Shown piece by piece: positions 50,363 through 58,154 of a DNA stretch of 64,000 nt. The number at the start of each line of letters is the position of its first letter. Position 1 is the first letter of the stretch. The stretch comes from Streptomyces purpureus. GTDB lineage: Bacteria; Actinomycetota; Actinomycetes; Streptomycetales; Streptomycetaceae. Made by a program: the position numbers and the translations under genes. The DNA lies in assembly GCF_014648195.1 (NCBI RefSeq), contig NZ_BMQQ01000011.1, positions 152,422-216,421 on the forward strand, read 5' to 3'. The notes beneath the pieces are model-generated. The model did no database searches and was not told the DNA's origin. It saw nothing but the letters and a program-made list of their open reading frames with translations.

Positions 50363-50842
50363 CTACACCCGGGCCAGGAAGGTCGCCAGGCGGTCGTACT
50401 CCTCCGCCACCCCCGCCTCCATGCCGGTCGCCAGGGCCTGGTCGCGGATCTCGGCGGACGGCCAGACCGAGGTGCTCCGCAGTCTGGTGACGCCGTCGCC
50501 CTTCTCCTCGAAGGTGAGGGTGACGTGGATGGGCGGGCCGGGCATCAGCTCGAAGAGCTCGGTGTAGACGAGCCGCTCCGGCGGGGTGATCTCCTCGTAC
50601 ATACCGGAGAAGACGATCTCCTGGCCGTCGGGGGCCTTCTGGCCCCAGCGCCAGGCGCCACCCACGCGCAGATCGATGTCGCACACGGTCGTGGTCAGGG
50701 AGCTCAGGCCGTACCACTGCCGTACCTGCTCCGGTTTCGTCCAGGCCTCGAAGACCCGCTCGCGCGGGGCCGCGAAGTCCCGGGTGATGACGAGCTCCCG
50801 CTCAGAGGGGGTCGTCAGCTTCGTGGTCGACTGCGTGGTCAT
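50363..50842 (-). CDS. SRPBCC (AHSA1-type) domain protein
   Basis: A 159-residue protein of the START/Bet v1-like fold. It begins with ELVITRDFAAPRERVFEAWT and has KPEQVRQWYGLSSLTTTVCD, RVGGAWRWGQKAPDG and the ending AEEYDRLATFLARV, all typical of AHSA1-type proteins. Many such genes follow an ArsR regulator, but none is next to this one. ATG 50842 gives a normal length; upstream extensions are unsupported. Its ligand is unknown. It lies just downstream of the groEL terminator on the same strand. Confidence 0.88.
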   Translation of the reverse strand: MTTQSTTKLTTPSERELVITRDFAAPRERVFEAWTKPEQVRQWYGLSSLTTTVCDIDLRVGGAWRWGQKAPDGQEIVFSGMYEEITPPERLVYTELFELMPGPPIHVTLTFEEKGDGVTRLRSTSVWPSAEIRDQALATGMEAGVAEEYDRLATFLARV

Positions 50843-50928
50843 GGCCTTCGCCACCCTCCTGCTGCCGCTGCTGCCGCGTGCGGGCGTGCGAGCGTGCGGC
50901 ACCGCTACTTCCAGGGTGTGGCAGAACG

Positions 50929-50969
50929 CCGAGGGCGGCACCCCCTCCATGAAGGGGTGCCGCCCTCGG
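50929..50969 (-). terminator. Perfect 16-bp stem terminator after groEL
   Basis: CCGAGGGCGGCACCCC (50929-50944) and GGGGTGCCGCCCTCGG (50954-50969) are exact reverse complements around a 9-base loop, 29 bp downstream of the groEL stop. Confidence 0.9.
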
Positions 50970-50997
50970 ACCGTCGGACGGATCCGATCCCGGAGGA

Positions 50998-52620
50998 TCA
51001 GAAGTCCATGTCACCGCCCGGCATGCCGCCCGGAGCGGCCGCGGCGGCCTTCTCCGGCTTGTCGGCGATGACGGCCTCGGTGGTGAGGAACAGCGCGGCG
51101 ATGGAGGCGGCGTTCTGCAGGGCAGAGCGGGTCACCTTCGCCGGGTCGATGATGCCCTCGGCGATCATGTCGACGTACTCACCGGTCGCGGCGTTCAGGC
51201 CGTGGCCGACGGGCAGGTTGCGCACCTTCTCGACGATGACGCCACCCTCGAGACCACCGTTGACGGCGATCTGCTTGAGCGGGGCCTCCAGCGCGAGCTT
51301 CACGGCGTTGGCGCCGGTGGCCTCGTCGCCGTTCAGGTCGAGCTTCTCGAAGACCGAGGAGGCCTGGAGCAGGGCCACGCCACCACCGGCGACGATGCCC
51401 TCCTCGACGGCCGCCTTCGCGTTGCGAACGGCGTCCTCGATGCGGTGCTTGCGCTCCTTGAGCTCGACCTCGGTCGCGGCACCGGCCTTGATGACGGCCA
51501 CGCCGCCGGCCAGCTTCGCGAGGCGCTCCTGGAGCTTCTCGCGGTCGTAGTCCGAGTCGGAGTTCTCGATCTCGGCGCGGATCTGGTTCACGCGACCGGC
51601 GACCTGGTCGCTGTCACCGGCACCGTCGACGATGGTGGTCTCGTCCTTGGTGATGACGACCTTGCGGGCGCGGCCCAGCAGGTCCAGGCCGGCGTTCTCG
51701 AGCTTGAGGCCGACCTCCTCGGAGATGACCGTGCCGCCCGTGAGGATGGCGATGTCGTTCAGCATGGCCTTGCGGCGGTCGCCGAAGCCCGGGGCCTTGA
51801 CCGCGACGGACTTGAAGGTGCCGCGGATCTTGTTGACGACCAGGGTCGACAGGGCCTCGCCCTCGACGTCCTCGGCGATGATCAGCAGCGGCTTGCCCGA
51901 CTGCATGACCTTCTCCAGAAGCGGGAGGAGGTCCTTCACGGAAGAGATCTTGGAGTTGACGATCAGGAGGTAGGGGTCGTCGAGCGACGCCTCCATGCGC
52001 TCCATGTCGGTGGCGAAGTACGCCGAGATGTAGCCCTTGTCGAAGCGCATACCCTCGGTGAGCTCCAGCTCCAGACCGAAGGTCTGGGACTCCTCGACGG
52101 TGATGACGCCTTCCTTGCCGACCTTGTCCATGGCCTCGGCGATCAGCTCACCGATCTGGGTGTCGGCGGCGGAGATGGAGGCCGTGGAAGCGATCTGCTC
52201 CTTGGTCTCGACATCCTTCGCCTGCTCGAGCAGGGCGCCGGAGACGGCCTCGACGGCCTTCTCGATGCCGCGCTTGAGGGCCATCGGGTTGGCGCCGGCG
52301 GCGACGTTGCGCAGGCCCTCGCGGACGAGCGCCTGGGCGAGGACGGTCGCGGTGGTCGTACCGTCACCGGCGACGTCGTCCGTCTTCTTGGCGACTTCCT
52401 TGACCAGCTCGGCGCCGATCTTCTCGTACGGGTCCTCGAGCTCGATCTCCTTGGCGATGGAGACACCATCGTTGGTGATCGTGGGGGCGCCCCACTTCTT
52501 CTCGAGGACGACGTTCCGGCCCTTGGGGCCAAGGGTGACCTTGACGGCGTCGGCGAGCTGGTTCATGCCGCGCTCGAGACCGCGCCGGGCCTCCTCGTCG
52601 AACGCGATGATCTTGGCCAT
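50998..52620 (-). CDS. groEL2: Chaperonin GroEL (solitary, GroEL2-type)
   Basis: A 540-residue 60-kDa chaperonin. Hallmarks are the AKIIAFDEEARRGLERGMNQ start, KVTLGPKGRNVVLEKKWGAP, the ATPase loop DDVAGDGTTTATVLAQALVR, and the C-terminal tail PGGMPGGDMDF. The GGM tail is the canonical GroEL type. No groES is adjacent, so this is the second, unlinked groEL found in Streptomyces. ATG 52620 gives the standard start. Upstream are four CIRCE half-sites, implying HrcA repression and heat induction. Confidence 0.97.
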   Translation of the reverse strand: MAKIIAFDEEARRGLERGMNQLADAVKVTLGPKGRNVVLEKKWGAPTITNDGVSIAKEIELEDPYEKIGAELVKEVAKKTDDVAGDGTTTATVLAQALVREGLRNVAAGANPMALKRGIEKAVEAVSGALLEQAKDVETKEQIASTASISAADTQIGELIAEAMDKVGKEGVITVEESQTFGLELELTEGMRFDKGYISAYFATDMERMEASLDDPYLLIVNSKISSVKDLLPLLEKVMQSGKPLLIIAEDVEGEALSTLVVNKIRGTFKSVAVKAPGFGDRRKAMLNDIAILTGGTVISEEVGLKLENAGLDLLGRARKVVITKDETTIVDGAGDSDQVAGRVNQIRAEIENSDSDYDREKLQERLAKLAGGVAVIKAGAATEVELKERKHRIEDAVRNAKAAVEEGIVAGGGVALLQASSVFEKLDLNGDEATGANAVKLALEAPLKQIAVNGGLEGGVIVEKVRNLPVGHGLNAATGEYVDMIAEGIIDPAKVTRSALQNAASIAALFLTTEAVIADKPEKAAAAAPGGMPGGDMDF

Positions 52621-52750
52621 GTGAAGTGGTCCTCCCGGACATGGGGTGGATAACGCTCCTGGACCGCGCCTGCGCCCGCGACGGACGGTCTGCGTGCCTG
52701 TGGTTCCTTGCCCCACGCGGCGTGCGGACCTCACCGACCCGGTCCCTCGG

Positions 52751-52812
52751 TAGCACTCTCACCTTCAGAGTGCTAACGCCAATGATTAGCACTCGGCATA
52801 GCAGAGTGCAAG
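52751..52812 (-). promoter_or_regulatory. Double CIRCE (HrcA operators) upstream of groEL
   Basis: Four half-sites occur in strict alternation with exactly 9 bp between each: TAGCACTC (52751-52758), GAGTGCTAA (52768-52776), TTAGCACTC (52786-52794) and GAGTGCAAG (52804-52812). The first two make one good CIRCE, the last two a slightly degenerate second one. Confidence 0.9.
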
Positions 52813-52918
52813 GCCGTCCCGAAGGGACGTCGATGAGGGGTGGTGGTCGGGCGACGGGTGGGCGCAAGCGCCTCTCGGGGATCGAGCCCCCCGTGGCCCG
52901 CCGGGGGCGGGAACGCGC

Positions 52919-52964
52919 GAGGGGCTCGTATCCCCCTGGGTGTCCCCCGGGATACGAGCCCCTC
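52919..52964 (-). terminator. Terminator of the short cold-shock gene
   Basis: GAGGGGCTCGTATCCC (52919-52934) pairs perfectly with GGGATACGAGCCCCTC (52949-52964), 32 bp downstream of the stop codon on the minus strand. Confidence 0.88.
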
Positions 52965-52996
52965 GGCGTGAGTGTGCCGTGGCCGAATCGCGCCGC

Positions 52997-53200
52997 TCAG
53001 ACGGCGAGCTTGACCATGTCAGCCTGCGGACCCTTCTGGCCCTGCGAGATCTCGAACTCGACTCGCTGACCCTCTTCAAGGGTGCGGTACCCGTCCATCT
53101 GGATCGCGCTGTAGTGGACGAAAACATCCGCACCACCGTCGACCGCGATGAAGCCGTACCCCTTCTCCGCGTTGAACCACTTGACGGTGCCCTGAGCCAT
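52997..53200 (-). CDS. Cold-shock protein of the 67-residue CspA type
   Basis: A 67-residue single cold-shock domain. Its start is AQGTVKWFNAEKGYGFIAVD and DVFVHYSAIQ provides the second RNA-binding motif. Length and sequence match the abundant Streptomyces 7-kDa Csp proteins. It binds single-stranded nucleic acid as an RNA chaperone. A well-formed terminator follows. The roughly 420-bp gene-free region upstream probably contains a long 5' leader, as is common for csp genes. Confidence 0.95.
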   Translation of the reverse strand: MAQGTVKWFNAEKGYGFIAVDGGADVFVHYSAIQMDGYRTLEEGQRVEFEISQGQKGPQADMVKLAV

Positions 53201-53547
53201 GCCTAACTCCCCTATTACTGGCCCTTGCGCAGGACCGCACTTCGCGGACCCGGGTCAGACCTCGCCCACCGACAGGAGTGGGCTCGAACGCGTCGACCGC
53301 GGCTGAATGTATCTGCCCAACTGCCGTCTGCAACAGGTCAATCGGACGAGAAATCTGAGCGTGGCCGAACGGGGAATTCAGGAGAATTCACTGGCTTTCG
53401 GGGCAAGTCGGGCCAGGCAAAGGGCGCAAATGGCGCAGAACGATCGAACACTTTGGCTGCTTCTTGTCGCGTGCGGGCGCATTCTCATATGCGGCTGGCA
53501 CAAGCAGCGGAGGGGACTTCCCCAACTCTACCGCGTTCAACCATGCA
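53201..53547 (+). other. Gene-free region upstream of the cold-shock gene
   Basis: No gene was found on either strand. The stretch is less GC-rich than average and includes GGAATTCAGGAGAATTC at about 53373-53389, a small direct/inverted repeat. It most likely holds the csp promoter and a long leader. Short frames here have no coding character. Confidence 0.5.
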
Positions 53548-53584
53548 GAATTGCCCCCTCCGCTTTCCGTGGAGGGGGCAATTC
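53548..53584 (-). terminator. Terminator of the threonine synthase/ThiS-like operon
   Basis: GAATTGCCCCCTCC (53548-53561) pairs with GGAGGGGGCAATTC (53571-53584) exactly, followed on the minus strand by lower-GC sequence. It lies 39 bp beyond the stop of the ThiS-like gene. Confidence 0.88.
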
Positions 53585-53622
53585 CGTAAGTCGGGTCCGT
53601 ACGCCGGGTCGCGTCAGGCCGT

Positions 53623-53901
53623 TCAGCAGCCGCCGGCGACCGCGGGGATGATCGACACGCCGGCGCCGTCCGGCGTCGCGGTCTCCAGGCCCTGCTCGAA
53701 GCGGACGTCGTCGTCGTTGACGTACACGTTCACGAAGCGGCGCAGCTTGCCCTGGTCGTCGAGGACGCGGGCGGCGATGCCGGTGTGGTTCTTCTCCAGG
53801 TCCGCGATGACCTCGGAGAGGGTCGCGCCCTCGGCAGAGACCTCGGCCTGGCCGCCGGTGTACGTACGGAGGATGGTGGGGATGCGGACGTTGACGCTCA
53901 T
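53623..53901 (-). CDS. MoaD/ThiS family sulfur-carrier protein ending in GGC
   Basis: A 92-residue ubiquitin-like protein (SVNVRIPTILRTYTGGQAEV at the start, FVNVYVNDDDVRFEQGLETA in the middle). Sulfur carriers normally end in a diglycine that is adenylated and thiocarboxylated. Here the end is AVAGGC, with one extra Cys after the GG, so proteolytic trimming would be required, as is known for QbsE-type carriers and suggested for actinobacterial relatives processed by JAMM peptidases. The ATG overlaps the threonine synthase stop, so both are made together. Confidence 0.88.
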   Translation of the reverse strand: MSVNVRIPTILRTYTGGQAEVSAEGATLSEVIADLEKNHTGIAARVLDDQGKLRRFVNVYVNDDDVRFEQGLETATPDGAGVSIIPAVAGGC

Positions 53902-55181
53902 GCGAGGCCAGCCTCTCGGAAAGAGTCCAGGTTGGGGCGGATGACTGCGGTCATACCCGTCGTGGGGGCCACCGCGTCGAGGGTCTTGAGGCCGTCACCC
54001 GTGTTGACGACCACCGTGGTCAGGGACGGGTCGATGGCCCCGGACTCGATCAGCTTCTTCGCGACGCCGAGGGTGGTGCCGCCGGCGGTCTCGGTGAAGA
54101 TGCCTTCCGTACGGGCCAGCAGCTTGATCGCGTCCACGATCTGCTCGTCGGTCACGTCCTCGACGGCGCCGCCGGTGCGGCGGCAGATGTCCAGGACGTA
54201 CGGGCCGTCCGCCGGGTTGCCGATCGCCAGGGACTTGGCGATGGTGTCCGGCTTCTGGGGCCGCACGACGTCGTGACCGGCCTTGAAGGCCACCGACACC
54301 GGCGAGCAGCCCTCCGCCTGGGCGCCGAAGATCTTGTACGGCTTGTCCTCGACCAGGCCCAGCTTGATGAGCTCCTGGAGCCCCTTGTCGATCTTGGTGA
54401 GCTGGGAGCCGGACGCGATCGGGATGACGATCTGGTCCGGGAGCCGCCAGCCGAGCTGCTCGCAGATCTCGTACGCGAGCGTCTTGGAGCCCTCGCCGTA
54501 GTACGGGCGCAGGTTGACGTTGACGAAGCCCCAGCCCTCGCCGGCCGGGTCGCCGATGAGCTCGGAGCAGAAGCGGTTCACGTCGTCGTAGTTGCCCTCG
54601 ATGCCGACGAGCTCGCCGCCGTAGACGGCGGCCATGACGACCTTGCCCTGCTCCAGGTCGTGCGGGATGAACACGCAGGAGCGGAAGCCGGCCCGGGCGG
54701 CGGCGGCGCCGACCGCGCCGGCGAGGTTGCCGGTGGAGGAGCAGGAGAGGGTGGTGAAGCCGAAGGCGCGGGCGGCCTCGAGGGCCTGGGCGACGACGCG
54801 GTCCTTGAAGGAGTGCGTGGGGTTGCCGGAGTCGTCCTTGACGAAGAGCTTGCCCGGCTCGACGCCCAGCGCGCCGGCGAGGTTGTCGGCCTGGACGAGC
54901 TTGGTCCAGCCGGGGTTCAGGTTCGGCTTCTGCGCGACGTCGGCGGGGACGGGCAGCAGGGGGGCGTAGCGCCAGATGTTGTCGGGGCCGGCCTCGATGC
55001 GCTTGCGGAGGGCTTCGGGGTCGCCGAGCGGGAGGTCGTAGGAGACTTCGAGCGGGCCGAAACACAGTTCACAGGCGAAGATGGGACCGAGCGGGAACTG
55101 CTCGCCGCATTCCCGACAGGAGAGGCCGGAAGCGGGACCGAGATCGACGGTCTGGGTGGCGGAAACAGTCTGTACAGCCAT
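53898..55181 (-). CDS. thrC: Threonine synthase
   Basis: A 427-residue PLP enzyme converting O-phosphohomoserine to threonine. An N-terminal zinc ribbon is present (C22, C25, C37, C40 in CRECGEQF and CELCF). The PLP lysine is K126 in HSFKDR, the phosphate-binding glycine loop is SSTGNLAGAVGA, and a late SGSQL-type motif is seen. The start at 55181 (AVQTVSATQTVDLG) gives normal length. It is co-translated with the ThiS-like carrier, an association that suggests the pair may also serve a sulfur-linked reaction. A 23-bp dyad lies 29 bp upstream. Confidence 0.93.
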   Translation of the reverse strand: MAVQTVSATQTVDLGPASGLSCRECGEQFPLGPIFACELCFGPLEVSYDLPLGDPEALRKRIEAGPDNIWRYAPLLPVPADVAQKPNLNPGWTKLVQADNLAGALGVEPGKLFVKDDSGNPTHSFKDRVVAQALEAARAFGFTTLSCSSTGNLAGAVGAAAARAGFRSCVFIPHDLEQGKVVMAAVYGGELVGIEGNYDDVNRFCSELIGDPAGEGWGFVNVNLRPYYGEGSKTLAYEICEQLGWRLPDQIVIPIASGSQLTKIDKGLQELIKLGLVEDKPYKIFGAQAEGCSPVSVAFKAGHDVVRPQKPDTIAKSLAIGNPADGPYVLDICRRTGGAVEDVTDEQIVDAIKLLARTEGIFTETAGGTTLGVAKKLIESGAIDPSLTTVVVNTGDGLKTLDAVAPTTGMTAVIRPNLDSFREAGLA

Positions 55182-55209
55182 GGAGGCGAGGCCCTTTCTC
55201 CTCATCTTT

Positions 55210-55232
55210 CTCATGACGAACGTCGTCATGAG
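55210..55232 (-). promoter_or_regulatory. Perfect 10-bp dyad upstream of thrC
   Basis: CTCATGACGA-N3-TCGTCATGAG is an exact inverted repeat between thrC (minus) and gpgS (plus), 29 bp from the thrC start. It does not match any operator I know. It could be an operator or a leader hairpin. Confidence 0.6.
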
Positions 55233-55457
55233 ACGGATTTGGCACCTTCCCTAGCCGGGAGCCTCGCTGGCGCGTTGTGTCGCGGACGAGACCGACTGGA
55301 GGGTTGCCGGGGCTTCAACGGGCCGTTTCCCTCTGCCCCTCTGGATGAGCGGTATTCGGTTGTGTGGCGCGGGGACCCCGACATGCGACGGCCGTCCGCG
55401 TTGTTCAAGACTGTAACCGAACCCCCGGACGGTTGAGATGGTCGTCCGATCCGCGAG

Positions 55458-56411
55458 ATGGAGATCACGTTGCTGGAAGAGGTGGAGCGCTGGCTCGGTC
55501 GGCGGTCCTGGTCGGTGGCCGACCGTCCGCTCGACCGGATTCTGGCGGCGAAGCGCGCCACGACGGTCAGTGTCGTCCTGCCGGCGCTGAACGAGGAGGC
55601 GACGGTCGGGGACATCGTGGCCGTGATCCGGCGTGAGCTGATGTCGCCGGCCGTGCCGCTCGTGGACGAGCTGGTGGTGGTCGACTCGGGCTCCACGGAC
55701 CGTACGGCCGAGGTGGCCGCGGCGGCCGGGGCGCGGGTGGTGGCGCGTGACGCGATACTCCCCCGCATACCCAGCGTCCCGGGCAAGGGCGAGGTGCTGT
55801 GGCGGTCGCTGATGGCGACAAGTGGGGACGTCGTCTGCTTCGTGGACGCGGATCTCAGGGATTTCTCCGCGGACTTCGTCTCGGGGATCGTGGGTCCGCT
55901 GCTGACCGACCCGGACGTGGACTTCGTGAAGGCGATGTACGACCGCCCGCTTGGCGACACCCCTGGCCAGGGCGGGCGGGTGACGGAGCTGGTGGCCCGG
56001 CCGCTGCTGAATCTGCACTGGCCACAGCTGGCCGGCTTCGTACAGCCGCTGGGCGGGGAGTACGCGGCGCGGCGCTCGCTGCTGGAGCGGCTGCCGTTCC
56101 CGGTGGGGTACGGCGTGGAGCTGGGTCTGCTGGTGGACGCGTTGCACACGGTGGGTCTGGACGCGTTGGCGCAGGTGGATGTGGGGGTGCGCAAGCACCG
56201 GCACCAGGGCGGGCAGGCGCTGGGGCGGATGGCGGCGGCGATCTACCGCACGGCGCAGCTGCGGCTGTCGCGGGGGCATATGGTGCGGCCGCGGCTGACG
56301 CAGTTCGAGCGGGGCGAGGAGGGTTTCGTGCCGCGGACGTACGAGGTCGACACGGAGGAGCGGCCGCCGATGACCGAGATCGCGGAGTATCGGCGTCGCA
56401 GCGTGGCGTAA
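55458..56411 (+). CDS. gpgS: Glucosyl-3-phosphoglycerate synthase GpgS
   Basis: A 317-residue GT81 glycosyltransferase. It has the GT-A fold start SVVLPALNEEATVGDIV (38-54), DSGSTDRT (76-83), and the metal-binding DADLRD at 130-135. PLGGEYAARRSLLERLPFPV is also family-typical. It transfers glucose from an NDP-glucose to 3-phosphoglycerate, the first step toward glucosylglycerate, a compatible solute and the primer of methylglucose polysaccharides in mycobacteria. No GpgP phosphatase is adjacent. Trehalose genes follow nearby, so this is a compatible-solute neighbourhood. Confidence 0.93.
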   Translation: MEITLLEEVERWLGRRSWSVADRPLDRILAAKRATTVSVVLPALNEEATVGDIVAVIRRELMSPAVPLVDELVVVDSGSTDRTAEVAAAAGARVVARDAILPRIPSVPGKGEVLWRSLMATSGDVVCFVDADLRDFSADFVSGIVGPLLTDPDVDFVKAMYDRPLGDTPGQGGRVTELVARPLLNLHWPQLAGFVQPLGGEYAARRSLLERLPFPVGYGVELGLLVDALHTVGLDALAQVDVGVRKHRHQGGQALGRMAAAIYRTAQLRLSRGHMVRPRLTQFERGEEGFVPRTYEVDTEERPPMTEIAEYRRRSVA

Positions 56412-56448
56412 CCCGTAATGATCATGTGTTTTGCCTACATTTCTAGGC

Positions 56449-56568
56449 ATGGGTATGGATTCGGGTTGGGGTGTGGAGGCGCTGTGGCTGCTGGGCGGGG
56501 TCGTGCTGACCCTGGCGGCGATCGGGGTGGTGGCGCTGGCGGCGCTCCGGACGCGGCGGCACGATTGA
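56449..56568 (+). CDS. Very small single-helix membrane protein
   Basis: A 39-residue frame between gpgS and otsA. It begins MGMDSGWGVEALWLLGGVV and has one well-formed hydrophobic helix (about 10-31), ending with a basic stop-transfer LRTRRHD. This is the composition of genuine small membrane proteins and the third-position GC is high. A weak TAGG precedes the ATG. It may be an accessory to the neighbouring compatible-solute genes, which is speculation. Confidence 0.45.
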   Translation: MGMDSGWGVEALWLLGGVVLTLAAIGVVALAALRTRRHD

Positions 56569-56667
56569 GAGCGGCACCGGTGAGCAGTGGCGCCGGACGT
56601 GGTCAAGCCGACCGGTTCCGGTCATGCGTACGTTTGAGCGTTTCCCGAGCGGGCTAGGTTCGGTTCC

Positions 56668-58065
56668 ATGGCCTCAGAGCGCACCGCCCAGGTACTCGTC
56701 GCGTCCAACCGCGGCCCGGTCTCCTACGTGCCGCGCGAGGACGGCACCCTCGAAGCGCGCCGCGGCGGAGGCGGTCTCGTCTCCGGGCTGAGCGCGGTCT
56801 CGGCCGAGGACAGCGTGTGGGTGTGCGCGGCGCTCGGCGAGGGTGACCGGGAGGCGGTCCGGCGCGGGGTGTCCGAGCCGGGTGTCCGGATGCTGGGCAT
56901 CGACCCGGACGTCTTCACCGCCGCGTACAACGGCATCGCGAACTCGGTGCTGTGGTTCGTCCACCACATGCTGTACCAGACCCCGCTGGAGCCGGTCTTC
57001 GACCTGGAGTTCCGCCGGCAGTGGGCGGCGTACGAGGCGTACAACCGCGCCTTCGCGGAGGCGCTCGCGGCGGAGGCCGCGGACGGCGCGTCGGTGCTGG
57101 TGCAGGACTACCACCTGGCGCTGGTGCCGGGCCTGCTCCGGGACCTGCGCCCGGACCTGCGGATCGGCCACTTCTCACACACGCCGTGGGCCCCGGCGGA
57201 GTACTTCCGGATGCTGCCCGACGACATCGCCGAGCAGCTGCTGCGGGGGATGCTGGGAGCGGACCGGCTGGGCTTCCTGACCCGGCGGTGGGCGGACGCG
57301 TTCGCCGCGTGCTGCGAGGCGGTCGTCGGCGGCACGGGCGGTACGGAGCTGGGGGTGCACGGCCTCGGCGCGGACGCGGACTTCCTGCGGGAGCGCTCGC
57401 GCCGGGCGGACGTGGAGGAGCGGCTGGAGACGCTGCGGGAGCAGATCGGCCCCGGCCGCAAGGTGATCATCCGGGTGGACCGCACCGAGCTGTCGAAGAA
57501 CATCGTGCGGGGCCTGCGGGCGTACCGCACGCTGCTCCAGGAGCGGCCGGAGTGGCGGGGCCGGGTGGTCCACGTCGCCTTCGCGTACCCCTCCCGGCAG
57601 GACCTGAAGGTGTACCGCGACTACACCGAGGAGGTCTCCCGGGTCGCCGCGGCGATCAACGAGGAGTACGGCACGCCGGACTGGACCCCGGTCCTCCTGC
57701 ACGTGAAGGACGACTTCGCCCGCTCCCTGGCGGCGTACCGCCTGGCGGACGTGGCCCTGGTCAACCCGATCCGCGACGGCATGAACCTCGTCGCGAAGGA
57801 GGTCCCGGTCGTCACGGACCGGGGCGTGGCCCTGGTCCTGTCCCGGGAGGCGGGCGCGTACGAGGAGCTGGGCGAGGACGCGATCGGGGTGAACCCGTAC
57901 GACGTGGTGGCCACGGCCGAGGCCCTGCACGAGGCCCTCTCCCTCCCGGACACCGACCGCGCGGAACGCACGAAGCGCCTCGCGGCGTCGGCGACGGCGC
58001 TGCCGCCGCAGCGGTGGTTCGTGTCGCAGCTGGAGGCGCTGGGGGCGTTGGATCCGCGGGGGTAG
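56668..58065 (+). CDS. otsA: Trehalose-6-phosphate synthase OtsA
   Basis: A 465-residue GT20 enzyme making trehalose-6-phosphate from NDP-glucose and glucose-6-phosphate. Family motifs are VASNRGPVSY near the start, GGGGLVSGL (about 31-39), VQDYHLALVPGLLRDLRPDL, IGHFSHTPWAPAEYFRMLP, VDRTELSKNIVRGLRAY and NPIRDGMNLVAKE. All substrate-contact regions are present. ATG 56668 follows a GGTTCGG stretch. OtsB is encoded 1.75 kb downstream on the opposite strand, separated by a decayed membrane-protein gene. Confidence 0.94.
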   Translation: MASERTAQVLVASNRGPVSYVPREDGTLEARRGGGGLVSGLSAVSAEDSVWVCAALGEGDREAVRRGVSEPGVRMLGIDPDVFTAAYNGIANSVLWFVHHMLYQTPLEPVFDLEFRRQWAAYEAYNRAFAEALAAEAADGASVLVQDYHLALVPGLLRDLRPDLRIGHFSHTPWAPAEYFRMLPDDIAEQLLRGMLGADRLGFLTRRWADAFAACCEAVVGGTGGTELGVHGLGADADFLRERSRRADVEERLETLREQIGPGRKVIIRVDRTELSKNIVRGLRAYRTLLQERPEWRGRVVHVAFAYPSRQDLKVYRDYTEEVSRVAAAINEEYGTPDWTPVLLHVKDDFARSLAAYRLADVALVNPIRDGMNLVAKEVPVVTDRGVALVLSREAGAYEELGEDAIGVNPYDVVATAEALHEALSLPDTDRAERTKRLAASATALPPQRWFVSQLEALGALDPRG

Positions 58066-58154
58066 TCCGCCGGGGTAGTCCGCGGGGGTAGGAATTCGGC
58101 CACCGCTGCTCTTTCCACCCTGGAGGCGGGGCAGTGGATGGATACGCTCGGATC

